From: Planctomycetota bacterium
GTDB taxonomy: Bacteria; Planctomycetota; B15-G4; SIAN01
Assembly: GCA_016795285.1 (NCBI GenBank)
Contig: JAEUIC010000025.1
Span: forward strand, 62,001-126,000
Reading direction: 5' to 3'
DNA length: 64,000 nucleotides
Shown: positions 7,795 through 17,074 of the stretch, in pieces
How positions within the stretch are numbered: position 1 is the first letter of the stretch
Layout: each line of letters opens with the position of its first letter
The notes under the pieces: model-generated
The model's input: only the letters and a program-made list of their open reading frames with translations
Told to the model about the DNA's origin: nothing
Database searches by the model: none
Made by a program: the position numbers and the translations under genes

Positions 7795-9300
7795 TCAGCG
7801 CAACCGCTCGTGGAGCGTGAAGGGGCCGATGGTCGCCACCGGCGCGTAGCGGCGCGCGAACCACTCGGCGACCAGCGGCGCCGCCTCCTCGAAGCGGAAG
7901 TTGGCCGGTTCGCTGCCGTCGGTGACCAGCAGCGGCGGCCGCTCCCGCTCGAGCGCGGCGATCACCTCGTGCTGGAAGCGTTGCGAGCGGTAGTAGTAGG
8001 AGGGCTCGGCGAACGGCTGCGCGAGGCGGCGCTGCGCCAGGAAGGCGAGCAGCGGCGAGCCGGGGCTCGTGGCGAGCGCCTCGTCGACGCCGACGCGCCG
8101 CTGGACTTGCTCGATCAGCCGCTCGAGCGCCGCCGCGAACTCGGGCCGGAGCGCGAATCCTGCCGTCGCCACGCGCACCGGCACCGCCCCCTCGAGGCGC
8201 TGCTTGAAGGTGCCCGAGTAGGGGCCGCTGCGCCCGAGCGCCGCCCAACTCGCGACGCCCGCGACCAGCAGCGCGAGGGTGGCGTGCGCCGCGACCCCGC
8301 GGCCGCGGCGCGCCAGCAGATCGGCCGCCGCCAGCGCGACCGGCAGGAACGCCTGGAACAGGTGGTTCGCCGACGGGACGAGCCGCGCCTGGTTCAGCAG
8401 CAGCAACCCGAAGAGCGCCGCGGCGATCCGCAGCGCGTCTTGCGGCAGCGGTGCGCGCCGCCGCCAGCGCAGCAACGCGCCACCTCCCCACGCGACGTGG
8501 AGCAGCGGCGCCGCCAGCAACGCGACCGCCAGCACCCGCGCACCCCACCGCGCCTCGCCCGTCTCCGCGAACGGCGACCAGCTCACCGCGATCGCCTCCT
8601 GCACGCCGATCCGCTGCCACTCGAGCGCCCACCAGCGCGGCAGGTCGAGCCCCGCGGCGAGCAGCGCCAGCAGCAGCGGCGCCAGCAGCGCCGCGAACCC
8701 GGCGACGAGCGCCGACAGCCGGCGCCACGCGGCGCTCCGCTCCGGTCGCGCGTCGAGCAGCAGCGCCGCCGCGCACGCGAGGCCCGCGAATCCGCCGACG
8801 TCGTGGCGGAAGAGGAAGGCGCCTGCCGTCGCGAGCCCCGCCTCGAGCGCCCCGCGCGAGTCGGCGCGCGTACCGAGGCGCGCCGCCGCCAGCAATGCCA
8901 ACGCGCTCGCCGCCGCGATCGCCGACTTGTGCAGCGACCCGTGCGCCACCGCGAAGAGCGCCACGGCCAGCAGCGCTCCCGGCCGCGTCGTCGTGCGGCG
9001 CGCAAGCAGGTAGAGCGCACCGTCGCAGAGCGCCTGCAGCGCGATCAGCACCCAGCGCATCGTGGCGACGGTGGTCCCGAACGCGGCGAACGCGCCGGCG
9101 ACCAGCCCGTAGGTGGCCGGCCCGTAGGGCAGCGTCGCGTCGACCGCCGGCAGGTCGCCGCGCGCGACGCGCCACGCCCCGTCGGCCAGCAGCCCTTCGT
9201 CGAAGAGCGCCACGCCGTGGAACGCGTAGCTCGCGTGGAAGAGCGCCGTCGCCGCCAACAGCAGCAGCGCGATCGCGCGGTCGCGCGCCGCCTCGCTCAC
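7795..9300 (-). CDS. Polytopic membrane protein, probable GT-C (GT39/83-like)
   Basis: A 501-residue protein with about ten hydrophobic segments. The first loop contains FDEGLLADGAWRVARGDLP, an Asp-Glu pair right after helix 1, the position of the acidic catalytic residues in membrane mannosyl/arabinosyl-transferases that use polyprenyl-phosphate sugars. A soluble C-terminal tail of about 130 residues follows. The GTG start at 9300 overlaps the stop of the upstream gene by four bases. With the neighbouring membrane/TPR protein and the DegT aminotransferase it forms a minus-strand operon that probably makes or transfers a surface sugar; this last step is inference. Confidence 0.6.
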   Translation of the reverse strand: MSEAARDRAIALLLLAATALFHASYAFHGVALFDEGLLADGAWRVARGDLPAVDATLPYGPATYGLVAGAFAAFGTTVATMRWVLIALQALCDGALYLLARRTTTRPGALLAVALFAVAHGSLHKSAIAAASALALLAAARLGTRADSRGALEAGLATAGAFLFRHDVGGFAGLACAAALLLDARPERSAAWRRLSALVAGFAALLAPLLLALLAAGLDLPRWWALEWQRIGVQEAIAVSWSPFAETGEARWGARVLAVALLAAPLLHVAWGGGALLRWRRRAPLPQDALRIAAALFGLLLLNQARLVPSANHLFQAFLPVALAAADLLARRGRGVAAHATLALLVAGVASWAALGRSGPYSGTFKQRLEGAVPVRVATAGFALRPEFAAALERLIEQVQRRVGVDEALATSPGSPLLAFLAQRRLAQPFAEPSYYYRSQRFQHEVIAALERERPPLLVTDGSEPANFRFEEAAPLVAEWFARRYAPVATIGPFTLHERLR

Positions 9301-11072
9301 GGCGTGCCGCCGGGTGGCCGCAGCTCGCGCAGCAGCAGCTGGAAGCGGCGCGCTTCGGAGGCGTGGCCGAGCCGCTCGTGGAGGCTCGCCAGCCGCTGCA
9401 CCACGTTCGCCGAACGCGGCGCGGCCGCGAAGAGCTCCTCCGCCGCAGCGAGCGCTTGCGTCAGCTGCCCCGCCAGCGTGAAGGTGTCGATGTACGCCTC
9501 GCGCGCCGCCATCTCCTCCGGCGCGATGGCCACCAGCCGCTCGCAGAGCGACCGCGCCTCCTCCCAACGCCGATCGGCGAGCGCCACGCGCAGCTCGCGG
9601 TAGATCTCGTCGAGCAGGCGGGCGAGCTGCACGCGCAGCGCCGGCAGGTCGCTCGCCGCCACCGCCGACCGCATCCAGCGCAGCGCCGCCACCCGATCGC
9701 CGGCGATCGCCTCGAGTTCGGCGCGCGCCACGCGCGAGCGCCAATCGTCGGGGTACGCCTCGAGCAGCCGGTCGCTCACTTCGCGCGCGTCGTCGAGCCG
9801 CGCGCGCAGCGCCAGCGCCAGCACTTCGAGCGTCAGCACCGCCGGATCGCCTGGCTTCAGCCGCTTGGCGCGCTCCACCAGCGCGAGCGCCTCGTCGGCG
9901 AACGCGAGCCCCTGTTCCGGCTCGACCAGTCGGCTCGCCGCGAGGTGGAGCTGGCCGCGCAACAGCTTGAGTTCGACGCTCTCGGGCGCCACCGCGAGGG
10001 CGTGGTCGAGCAGCTCGAGCGGCGCCTCGAAGCGGCGCGCCTGCACGAAGCCGCCCCCCACCGCGAGCGCCGCATGCGCGAACAGCGGCAGCTGACGCCA
10101 GCGCGCGCTGCCCTGCGGCCCGCACGCCATGAGCGCCGCCGCCAGCAGCAGCGCCAGCGCCGGGAGCCACCCTTCGGGCGTCATGCCGCTGCCGAGGTAG
10201 TCGAGCCCCGTGCGCGGCGGCCGCAGTCCCGGCGCGGCAAACCCCGCGAGCAGCGCGACGCCGAGCAGCAACGCGGTGGCGCGGTGGCGCGCGCGCGACG
10301 CGACCAGCAGCGGCGCCGCGAGCAGCAGCACGCCGGCCGACGCGAGGAGGGTGATGGGGCGACTCGGCTGCTCGAAGCCGGTCCGCCACGGCGCGGCGAG
10401 GAGTTCGAGCGCGGCGCCGCTGGTGGCGCTCGCCAGCGCGGGCGGCGCCGCCGGCCACCAGAGCGCGACGCCCGCCGCCGCCCCGATCGCGAGCGGCACG
10501 CAGCGGCGCGCCGCACTGCCGCGCAGGAGCAGCGCCGCCGGCAGCAACGCCAGCGCGAGGAGCGGCGCTCCGCTGGTCGCGAGCGCGGCCGCGACCGCAC
10601 TGACGACGGCGGCGATCGGGTTTCGCAGCGTCGCGAGCCACGCGGCGAGCGCCACGCCGAACTCGGCCAGCAACACCGCCCGCGACCCGAGCCGCACGAA
10701 GCTCTCGCAACGCCACGGATGGACGAGGTAGGCCGCGATCAGCAGCAGCGCGAGGTTCGGCCGTGCCGTGCGCCGCAGCGCGAGCGCCGCCAGCAGCAGC
10801 GTCGCTCCTTCGAGCAGCAGCGCGAAGAGGCGATGGCCGTACGCGTCGCCGTGGAACCACGCCGCCTCGATCGGCAGCCAACGCATCGAGAGCGCGGCGC
10901 CACGACTTTCGGCGAGGCCCGCGAGGAAGGGGCCTTCGTCCAGCAGCGGACCGACCGTGAGCAGCGGTCCGTGCACCACCCCCACCAGCAGCAGCGCGAG
11001 CAGCAGCCCCGGCAGCGGGAAGCGGGCGGCCGGTTCGCTGCTCGCCGGCGACGCGTGGCTCGGCTCACCCAT
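9297..11072 (-). CDS. Membrane protein with C-terminal TPR-like domain
   Basis: A 591-residue protein. Residues 1-340 hold about ten hydrophobic segments, the first loop containing GPLLDEGPFLAG; residues 350-591 are helical with TPR-like spacing (LLDHALAVAPESVELKLLRG, then DPAVLTLEVLALALR, then SLCERLVAIAPEEMAAREAY). The combination of a membrane glycosyltransferase-like half and a TPR tail resembles TMTC-type proteins and bacterial O-antigen-linked membrane proteins. The ATG at 11072 overlaps the end of the DegT gene by 8 bp, so the two are probably co-translated. Longer upstream starts in the same frame lie inside the DegT gene and are rejected. Confidence 0.6.
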   Translation of the reverse strand: MGEPSHASPASSEPAARFPLPGLLLALLLVGVVHGPLLTVGPLLDEGPFLAGLAESRGAALSMRWLPIEAAWFHGDAYGHRLFALLLEGATLLLAALALRRTARPNLALLLIAAYLVHPWRCESFVRLGSRAVLLAEFGVALAAWLATLRNPIAAVVSAVAAALATSGAPLLALALLPAALLLRGSAARRCVPLAIGAAAGVALWWPAAPPALASATSGAALELLAAPWRTGFEQPSRPITLLASAGVLLLAAPLLVASRARHRATALLLGVALLAGFAAPGLRPPRTGLDYLGSGMTPEGWLPALALLLAAALMACGPQGSARWRQLPLFAHAALAVGGGFVQARRFEAPLELLDHALAVAPESVELKLLRGQLHLAASRLVEPEQGLAFADEALALVERAKRLKPGDPAVLTLEVLALALRARLDDAREVSDRLLEAYPDDWRSRVARAELEAIAGDRVAALRWMRSAVAASDLPALRVQLARLLDEIYRELRVALADRRWEEARSLCERLVAIAPEEMAAREAYIDTFTLAGQLTQALAAAEELFAAAPRSANVVQRLASLHERLGHASEARRFQLLLRELRPPGGTP

Positions 11073-12222
11073 CGGCCATCCCCACCGGCTTGAAGCTCGC
11101 GAGCGCCGCCACCACCTCGTCGACCGCATCGGCCGTCATGCCGGGGAAGAAGGGGAGCGCCAGCACCTCGCGCGCCGCCTGCTCCGCCACCGGCAGGTCG
11201 CCCGGCCGGCCGCCGAGCGGCCGCAGGCTCGGCTGCAGGTGGAGCGGCGTCGGGTAGTAGACGGCGCTGCCGATGCCGCGCGCCGCGAGGTGGGCGCGCA
11301 GCGCTTCGCGCGCCGGCACGCGCACCACGAACTGGTGGTAGACGTGCTCGCCGAGCGGCGCAGGAGTCGGCGCGACGACGAACGACTCGAGGCCGCGCGA
11401 GCGCAGCGCCGCGCGGTAGAGCTCGGCCAGCGCGAGCCGCTGCTGCTGCCAGCGCGCCACGTGCGGCAGCTTGACGGCGAGCGCGGCGCACTGGAGCGCA
11501 TCGAGCCGGAAGTTGCCGCCGACCTCGAGATGCTCGTACGGCGCGCTCCCCTGGCCGTGCTGGCGCAGCCGCCGCAACCGCTCGGTCAACGCGCGATCGT
11601 CGCTGACCGCCGCGCCGCCGTCGCCGAAGCCGCCGAGGTTCTTCGTGGGATAGAAGCTGAAGCAGCCGATCCGCCCGTGCGTGCCCGCGGCGCGACCGCG
11701 GTAGCGCGCGCCGAACGCCTGCGCGACATCCTCGACCAGCGCGAGTCCGTGGCGCTCCGAGAGCTCGCCGAGCCGCGCGAGGTCGGCGACGCGGCCGAAC
11801 AGGTGGACCGGCAGCAGCGCCGCCACTCGGCGGACGCCCGGCAGCCGCTTGCCCCGCTCGATCGCCGCCTCGACCTGCGCCGGGTCGAGCGTGAGCGTGG
11901 CGGGATCGAGATCGGCGAAGAGCGGCCGCGCGCCGACCCGGACGATCGCGGCGGCGGTCGCGAAGTAGGAGAAGGGCGTGGTGACGACGGCGTCGCCCGG
12001 CCCGACGTCGAGCGCGAGCAGCGCCGCGAGCAGCGCATCGCTCCCCGAGGAGAGCGCCACGGCGCCCGCGACCGCGAGGTGGCGAGCGAGCGCCTCCTCG
12101 AAGCGGACCACCTCGTCGCCGCCGATGTAGCGACCGCTTTCCAGCACGCGCGCGACGGCCGCCTTGATTTCGGCCAGCAGCGGTTCATTCTGCGCCCGCG
12201 GATCGAACGAGGGGACAGGCAT
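11065..12222 (-). CDS. DegT/DnrJ/EryC1 family aminotransferase
   Basis: A 385-residue PLP-dependent sugar aminotransferase of normal length. GRYIGGDEVVRFEEALA lies near residue 30 and LSSGSDALLAALLAL near 58. The PLP-binding lysine is in CFSFYPTKNLGGFGDGG near residue 185, and the closing region is YYPTPLHLQPSLRPLG. Such enzymes transfer an amino group to a keto-sugar nucleotide used in lipopolysaccharide or surface glycans. It is the first gene of a minus-strand operon with two polytopic membrane proteins. The ATG at 12222 gives MPVPSFDPRAQNE; it overlaps a possible start of the divergent exported-protein gene, so their control regions interlock. Confidence 0.9.
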   Translation of the reverse strand: MPVPSFDPRAQNEPLLAEIKAAVARVLESGRYIGGDEVVRFEEALARHLAVAGAVALSSGSDALLAALLALDVGPGDAVVTTPFSYFATAAAIVRVGARPLFADLDPATLTLDPAQVEAAIERGKRLPGVRRVAALLPVHLFGRVADLARLGELSERHGLALVEDVAQAFGARYRGRAAGTHGRIGCFSFYPTKNLGGFGDGGAAVSDDRALTERLRRLRQHGQGSAPYEHLEVGGNFRLDALQCAALAVKLPHVARWQQQRLALAELYRAALRSRGLESFVVAPTPAPLGEHVYHQFVVRVPAREALRAHLAARGIGSAVYYPTPLHLQPSLRPLGGRPGDLPVAEQAAREVLALPFFPGMTADAVDEVVAALASFKPVGMADG

Positions 12223-12256
12223 GAACCGACGGCTCTCCGAGCGAGGAATGGAACCG

Positions 12257-13243
12257 ATGGTCGCGGCGCGCGACACGCCACCGCCGCAGGGGCGGGCGAC
12301 GCGGTCGGCACTGAATAGCGGGCGCGCCGCGCGATCGCAAAGCGGCTCCTCCGCGACGTGGACCCGCGCCGCGCGGCGCGGGGCCCGCGTCGGCGTGTTG
12401 CTGCTCGCCGGGGCCTTGGGCGGTCGCGCGCAGGAGGGCGCGCCGCCGGCGACGCCGCCCCCCGCCGCGCCACCCGCGGCACCGCAAGCCGTGCCGAACG
12501 CGGAGCCGCCCGCCTCCGACCCGCAGGCGGTCGCGCTGCTCGCCAAGGCGGCCACGGTGCAGCGCGGCACGACCGCGGCCGGCGCGAGCGAGGCGCCGCT
12601 CGCCCTCAAGGTGCGCGTGCAGCTGCAGTACCGCTCGCCCCAGGGCGACGAGATCTCGGTCGCCGCCGAGCGGCGCTTCGCCGCGCCTGACCGCATCTGG
12701 ACCCGCGCGAAGTCCTCCTTCGATGGCGCCGAGACGTGGAGCGGGTTCGACGGCAAGCGGCCGTGGCTGAAGAGCGGCAAGCAGCTGCGCTGGCTCGACG
12801 AGCCCGGCGCCGAGCAGGACCTGCGCCAGCTGCGCCAGGACCTCGAGCTGACCGAACTGCTGACCGCCGCCTTCCAGCTCGACCGCCTCGGCAAGCGGCT
12901 CGTCTCGCTGCAGATGCGCCCCGACGTCAGCGCGGACGGCCTCACCGCGAAGGTGATCGAGGGGACGCTGGTGGTCTCGCGCGAGGGGCACGAGAAGAAG
13001 GCGGTGGTCTGGCTCTACTTCGAGGAGAAGGAGTTCCACCTGATGGGCGCGCGCCTCCTGCTCGAGGGCGAGGAGCCGCTGCAGGTCTGCTTCACCAAGC
13101 ACGAGCGGTCGACCGGCCTCGACGTCCCGCGCAAGATCGAGCTGTGGGCCGACGGCGAGACGAAGCCGCGCCAGACGCTCCAGGTCATCGAGCTCGACGT
13201 CGCGCCGAAGCTGACCGAAGCGGACTTCGCGCCGCCGCGGTGA
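12257..13243 (+). CDS. Exported protein, LolA-like fold possible
   Basis: A protein of about 328 residues with a hydrophobic signal segment (VGVLLLAGALGGRA) followed by a Pro/Ala-rich spacer. The mature part is beta-rich, with VRVQLQYRSPQGDEISVAAE and WTRAKSSFDGAETWSGFDG, reminiscent of periplasmic outer-membrane-sorting (LolA/LppX-like) beta sheets, but no motif proves it. Starts at 12221, 12248 and 12257 are all in frame; 12257 is chosen because GAGG lies about 10 bases before it. Even so the n-region of some 50 residues is long. It converges with mutL. Function unknown. Confidence 0.6.
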   Translation: MVAARDTPPPQGRATRSALNSGRAARSQSGSSATWTRAARRGARVGVLLLAGALGGRAQEGAPPATPPPAAPPAAPQAVPNAEPPASDPQAVALLAKAATVQRGTTAAGASEAPLALKVRVQLQYRSPQGDEISVAAERRFAAPDRIWTRAKSSFDGAETWSGFDGKRPWLKSGKQLRWLDEPGAEQDLRQLRQDLELTELLTAAFQLDRLGKRLVSLQMRPDVSADGLTAKVIEGTLVVSREGHEKKAVVWLYFEEKEFHLMGARLLLEGEEPLQVCFTKHERSTGLDVPRKIELWADGETKPRQTLQVIELDVAPKLTEADFAPPR

Positions 13244-13279
13244 ACGGGCGCGCCGCGCGCTCGCGGCGGCGGCGACGCG

Positions 13280-15154
13280 TCAGAAGCCGCGCCGCTTGAA
13301 GAGGTTCTCGAGCTCGGCGAGCGGGATCACGACGCGCGTCGGCCGGCCGTGCGGGCAGGCGTGGGCGTGCTCGATCTTGTCGGCCTCGGCCAGGAGCCCC
13401 GCGATCTGCTCCTCGCCGAGCGGGTCGCCCGCCCGCACCGCGCGATGGCAGCTCATGGTGAAGAGCATGCGATCGGCGAAGTCGTCGAGCCGCCCCTCCG
13501 GCCGCTCGCCGCGCAGCAGCGTGACGAGGCGATTCATCAATCCGGCGACGTCGCGCGGCGCGCTCACTGCCGGCAGCGACGAGACGCCGATCGTCGTGCG
13601 GCCGAGCGGGGCGAGGCGCACCCCGACCCGCTCGAGCAGCTCGGTCGCCTCCTCGAGCGCCAGCACGTCGGCGGCTGGCAGCTCGACGGCGAGCGGCGCG
13701 AGGAGCTCCTGGCGGCGGATCGCCCCCGCCTGCCACTGCGCGCGCAGGTGGCGGTAGAGGACGCGCTCGTGGAGGGCGTGCTGGTCGAACAGCACGAGCC
13801 CTTCCGGGCAGGCGGCGGCGATGTAGGTCTTCAGCACCTGCACGAAGCGGCCGGGGAGGAGCTGCACCGGCGGCGGGGCCGCGAGCAGCGACGGCTGCTG
13901 CGGACGCGCCGCGTTGGCGTCCGCCGCGGCGCCCGCCGCCGCGACGCTCCCGAACGGCAGCGGTGCGGGGCGTTGTGGCGCCTCCGCGAGCACCTCGAAG
14001 AGGCTCTCGCCGCCGCTTTGGGCCGGCGCCGCGAACGGTTCGCGCAACTCGGTCGCCGCGAGCGGCGCGGCGAGCGGCGCGGCCAGCGGCGCAGCGAGCG
14101 GCGCAGCGAGCGGCGGCGCGGCGCCGAGCCACGGTCGCCCCTGCGGCGAGCGGAAGCGCGGCGCGAGGTCGGCGCCGCGCAGCGTCCGCTCGACCGCGGC
14201 GACCACCGCTTGGTAGACCTCGGAGGGCCGGCGCAACCGCACCTCGATCTTGGTCGGGTGGACGTTGCAGTCGACGTCGGCGGGCGGCAGCTCGAGGAAG
14301 AGGAACCAGACCGGAGCGAGGCTCTCGGCGAGGAAGTCGCGGTAGGCGGAGCGCACCGCGCCTTGCACGGTCCGGTCGCGCACGAAGCGGCCGTTCACCC
14401 AGAGTTGCTGCAGCGTGGTGCGCGCGCGCGCGCGATCGGGCGGCGCGAGGAGGCCCGCGAGCTTCAGTTCCGGGAGGTTCAGTTGCACGTCGAGCAGCGA
14501 CTCGGCGAGCTCCTTGCCGAAGCCGGCCGCGATGCGCGCGCGCAGCGTCTGCCCCGCCTCGAGGCGCAGGCTGCGGCGGCCGTGGCTGATCAGCTCGAAG
14601 CCGACGTCGAGGCGCGCCAGCGCGAGGCGCAGCACCGCCTCGGTGATGTGGGCGAGCTCGGTCGACTCCGCCTTCATGAACTTGCGGCGCGCCGGCGTGT
14701 TGAAGAAGAGGTCGCGCACCTCGATGGTCGTGCCGGCGGCGCGCGCGAGCGGACGGATCGGCTCGACCGCGCCGCCGCGCGCGACGATCGAGGCGCCCGA
14801 GTCGCCGGCGCGCGGCCGCGACGCGACCGAGACGTGGGCGATCGAGGCGATGCTGGCGAGCGCCTCGCCGCGGAAGCCGAAGGTGCGCACGGCGAGGAGA
14901 TCGTCGGCGGCGCGGATCTTCGAGGTCGCATGCGCCTCGAGCGCGAGCGGCAGCTCGTCGGGCGCGATGCCGCTGCCGTCGTCGTGGATGGCGAGGCGCA
15001 CGAGGCCGCCCCCCTCCACCTCGACGCGCACCTGCGTGGCGCCGGCGTCGAGCGCGTTCTCGACCAGCTCCTTCACGACGCTGGCCGGCCGCTCGACCAC
15101 CTCGCCGGCGGCGATCTGGTCGACGACAGTCGCAGGCAACCGCTCGATCGTCAT
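13280..15154 (-). CDS. mutL: DNA mismatch repair protein MutL
   Basis: A 624-residue protein. The N-terminal GHKL ATPase is unmistakable: QIAAGEVVERPASVVKELVE (catalytic E), NALDAGAT, DDGSGI, HATSKI and TFGFRGEALASI. A linker of about 120 residues includes a Leu-Ala-Ala-Pro tandem repeat. The C-terminal dimerisation/endonuclease domain shows FDQHALHERVLYR, SCHRAVRAGD and ACPHGRPT. The endonuclease motif normally reads DQHA-x2-E-x4-E; here the last position is Arg, so nicking activity is uncertain. MutL links MutS to strand removal. The gene is last in the operon CPBP-ubiX-ubiA-holA-mutL, 13 bp after holA. Confidence 0.96.
   Translation of the reverse strand: MTIERLPATVVDQIAAGEVVERPASVVKELVENALDAGATQVRVEVEGGGLVRLAIHDDGSGIAPDELPLALEAHATSKIRAADDLLAVRTFGFRGEALASIASIAHVSVASRPRAGDSGASIVARGGAVEPIRPLARAAGTTIEVRDLFFNTPARRKFMKAESTELAHITEAVLRLALARLDVGFELISHGRRSLRLEAGQTLRARIAAGFGKELAESLLDVQLNLPELKLAGLLAPPDRARARTTLQQLWVNGRFVRDRTVQGAVRSAYRDFLAESLAPVWFLFLELPPADVDCNVHPTKIEVRLRRPSEVYQAVVAAVERTLRGADLAPRFRSPQGRPWLGAAPPLAAPLAAPLAAPLAAPLAATELREPFAAPAQSGGESLFEVLAEAPQRPAPLPFGSVAAAGAAADANAARPQQPSLLAAPPPVQLLPGRFVQVLKTYIAAACPEGLVLFDQHALHERVLYRHLRAQWQAGAIRRQELLAPLAVELPAADVLALEEATELLERVGVRLAPLGRTTIGVSSLPAVSAPRDVAGLMNRLVTLLRGERPEGRLDDFADRMLFTMSCHRAVRAGDPLGEEQIAGLLAEADKIEHAHACPHGRPTRVVIPLAELENLFKRRGF
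14051..14110 (-). repeat. Five 12-bp tandem repeats in the MutL linker
   Basis: Five successive 12-bp units encode Leu-Ala-Ala-Pro four times and Leu-Ala-Ala-Thr once, inside the flexible linker between the two MutL domains. The DNA units differ only at one or two positions, pointing to recent slippage expansion. Confidence 0.85.
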
Positions 15155-15167
15155 CGCGCCGCGCTCC

Positions 15168-16190
15168 TCACCGACCCGCGAGCTGCGCCAGCAGCTGCTC
15201 CAGGTTCTCCTCGTCGGTGCGCCCGCCGCCGCGCTTCTGCTGCACCTCGGCGCGCAGCGCCGCCGCCTGCCAACGCGAGAGGCGCGCGCCGAGCGTGCGC
15301 GCGTCCTTCTGCAGGAAGTGGACGTAGCCCGGCTTCATCTTGAGCGCCGCCCCCACCGACCCGATCAGCTTCTCGTTCGAGGTCGCGACCGCGGCGACGC
15401 GGCGGATGCGCGCCAGCAGCAGCGGCAGCAGCGTGTTGCAGACCGCCGCCGCGCCGAACACGCGGCCGCCGCCGAACATCACGAGCCCCTCGGCCGCCAT
15501 CGACTCGACCAGCCCGAGCGCCTCGCCGAGCCGCCGCTCGAGCAGCGCCTGCCAGAGGCGATCGAAGTCGCGCCCCGCGGTGTGGCCGCAGAGCGCCTCG
15601 ACGTGGTGCGCGTCGACCGTCTCGCCGAGCGCGAAGAGCGACAGCTTCTCGAGTTCCGAGTCGAGCGCGTCGAGCGAGGCGCCCGCCTGCTCGAGCAGCG
15701 CGTCGTAAGCGGCCGGCGTCGCCTTCGCGCCGCGCTTGGCGAGGCGGCGCTCGAGGAAGCGGCGCAGGTCGGCGGGCGACTGCGGACCGACGTCCCACGC
15801 CACGCCGACGTGGCCGCCGGCCGGCACCGCGTAGGGCCCGTCCTTCGCCGGTCGCGTCGCCGCGATCACCAGGTGGGTGCGCGGCGTCGGCTTCTCCATC
15901 CACCCCTTCGCCTGCTTGTCGCGCAGCAGCTCCTGCCCGCCGAGCACGACGACGACGCGCCGCGCGCCGAACAGCGACGCGCTGCCGAGTTTCTTCAGCA
16001 CGATCGTCGCGAGGCCGCCCTCCTCCTTCTCCTTCGCGAGCGCGGCCGCCGGCAGCCGCTCGATCTCCGCCTCCTTCGCCACCGGCGCGAGGCACTTCTC
16101 GAGCAGCTCGTCCAGCAGGCAGCGCGCCGCACCGCCGACCAGCACGGTCGACGGGAGCGGTGCGCCCGGCTTCCAGTCGGCGCCGCTCAT
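15168..16190 (-). CDS. holA: DNA polymerase III delta subunit (HolA)
   Basis: A 340-residue protein of the usual delta-subunit size and layout. The first part is a degenerate AAA+ domain beginning TVLVGGAARCLLDELLEKCL, with FGARRVVVVLGGQELL and WMEKPTPRTHLVIAATRPAK. The middle has LEKLSLFALGETVDAHHVEALCG, and the C-terminal helical domain includes MKPGYVHFLQKDARTLG, matching the HolA collar region. Delta opens the sliding clamp in the clamp-loader complex. The ATG at 16190 overlaps the ubiA stop (ATGA), placing a replication gene inside a quinone/repair operon. Confidence 0.9.
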   Translation of the reverse strand: MSGADWKPGAPLPSTVLVGGAARCLLDELLEKCLAPVAKEAEIERLPAAALAKEKEEGGLATIVLKKLGSASLFGARRVVVVLGGQELLRDKQAKGWMEKPTPRTHLVIAATRPAKDGPYAVPAGGHVGVAWDVGPQSPADLRRFLERRLAKRGAKATPAAYDALLEQAGASLDALDSELEKLSLFALGETVDAHHVEALCGHTAGRDFDRLWQALLERRLGEALGLVESMAAEGLVMFGGGRVFGAAAVCNTLLPLLLARIRRVAAVATSNEKLIGSVGAALKMKPGYVHFLQKDARTLGARLSRWQAAALRAEVQQKRGGGRTDEENLEQLLAQLAGR

Positions 16191-17074
16191 GCGAAGAGCT
16201 CGAGCAGCACGGCCGCGAACAGGAGCGGGCCGATCGCGGCGTTGATGCGGAAGAAGGCGAGCTCGACCCGCTTGCTGTCGGCCGGGTCGGCGACGCGGTG
16301 CTCGAGCAGCAGCAGCAGCGCCACCGCCGCCGTCGCGCCGTGCCACCACGCGCCGAAGCGGGCGAGCAGCCCGGCGCCGACCAGCGCCGCGACGGTCACC
16401 ACGTGGAACGCCTGCGCGAGCCGCAACGCGCGCTGCGGACCGAGCCTTGCCGGCAGGCTCTCGAGCCGCTCGCGGCGATCGAAGTCGACGTCCTGGCAGG
16501 CGTAGATGAGGTCGAAGCCGGCCACCCAGAAGAGGACGGCGATCGCGAGGCTGCCGGGGATCCAGGTCGAGCCGTCGACCACGCCGCGCACCGCGCACCA
16601 CGCGGCGAGCGGCGCGATGCCGAGCGCGACGCCGAGCCAGAGGTGGCAGAGCGCGGTGAAGCGCTTCGCGTAGGAGTAGCCGAGCACCACCGCCAGCGCG
16701 ACCGGCGAGAGCGCGAAGCAGAGCGGGTTGATCGCCCACGAGGTGGCGACGAAGGCGGCCGCGCACGCGACCACGAAGCCGGCCGCGAAGCGGCGCGTGA
16801 GCAGCCCGGCCGGCAGCGCGCGCAGCCGCGTGCGCGGGTTGCGGGCGTCGAAGTCGGCGTCGATCAGCCGGTTGAACGCCATCGCGGCCGCGCGCGCGCA
16901 GAGCATCGCCGCCACCACCAACAGCAGCAGCCGCGTGCCGGGCCAGCCGCCGGCGGCGAGGAAGAGCGCCGCGAGCGCGAAGGGGAGCGCGAAGATCGTG
17001 TGCGCCACCTTCACCATCTCGAGCGTGAGCGCGGTCTTCGCCAAGAAGCCGCGCGCCGGGGCGAGCGTGCTCAT
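16187..17074 (-). CDS. ubiA: UbiA-family prenyltransferase (UbiA/MqnP)
   Basis: A 295-residue integral membrane protein with about eight or nine helices. It has both Asp-rich sites of UbiA enzymes: NRLIDADFDARNPRTRLRAL near residue 68 and DLIYACQDVDFDRRERLESL near residue 190. These bind Mg-diphosphate of the polyprenyl donor. The family transfers a polyprenyl chain to 4-hydroxybenzoate or, in the futalosine menaquinone route (MqnP), to 1,4-dihydroxy-6-naphthoate. With ubiX upstream and ubiE/menG 5 kb away, quinone synthesis is clear; which quinone is not decided by the sequence. The start overlaps the ubiX stop by four bases. Confidence 0.92.
   Translation of the reverse strand: MSTLAPARGFLAKTALTLEMVKVAHTIFALPFALAALFLAAGGWPGTRLLLLVVAAMLCARAAAMAFNRLIDADFDARNPRTRLRALPAGLLTRRFAAGFVVACAAAFVATSWAINPLCFALSPVALAVVLGYSYAKRFTALCHLWLGVALGIAPLAAWCAVRGVVDGSTWIPGSLAIAVLFWVAGFDLIYACQDVDFDRRERLESLPARLGPQRALRLAQAFHVVTVAALVGAGLLARFGAWWHGATAAVALLLLLEHRVADPADSKRVELAFFRINAAIGPLLFAAVLLELFA

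Noticed and set aside
12164..12256. Longer start for the exported protein at 12164
   Set aside because: It would run back through the start of the divergent DegT gene and add residues without signal-peptide character.
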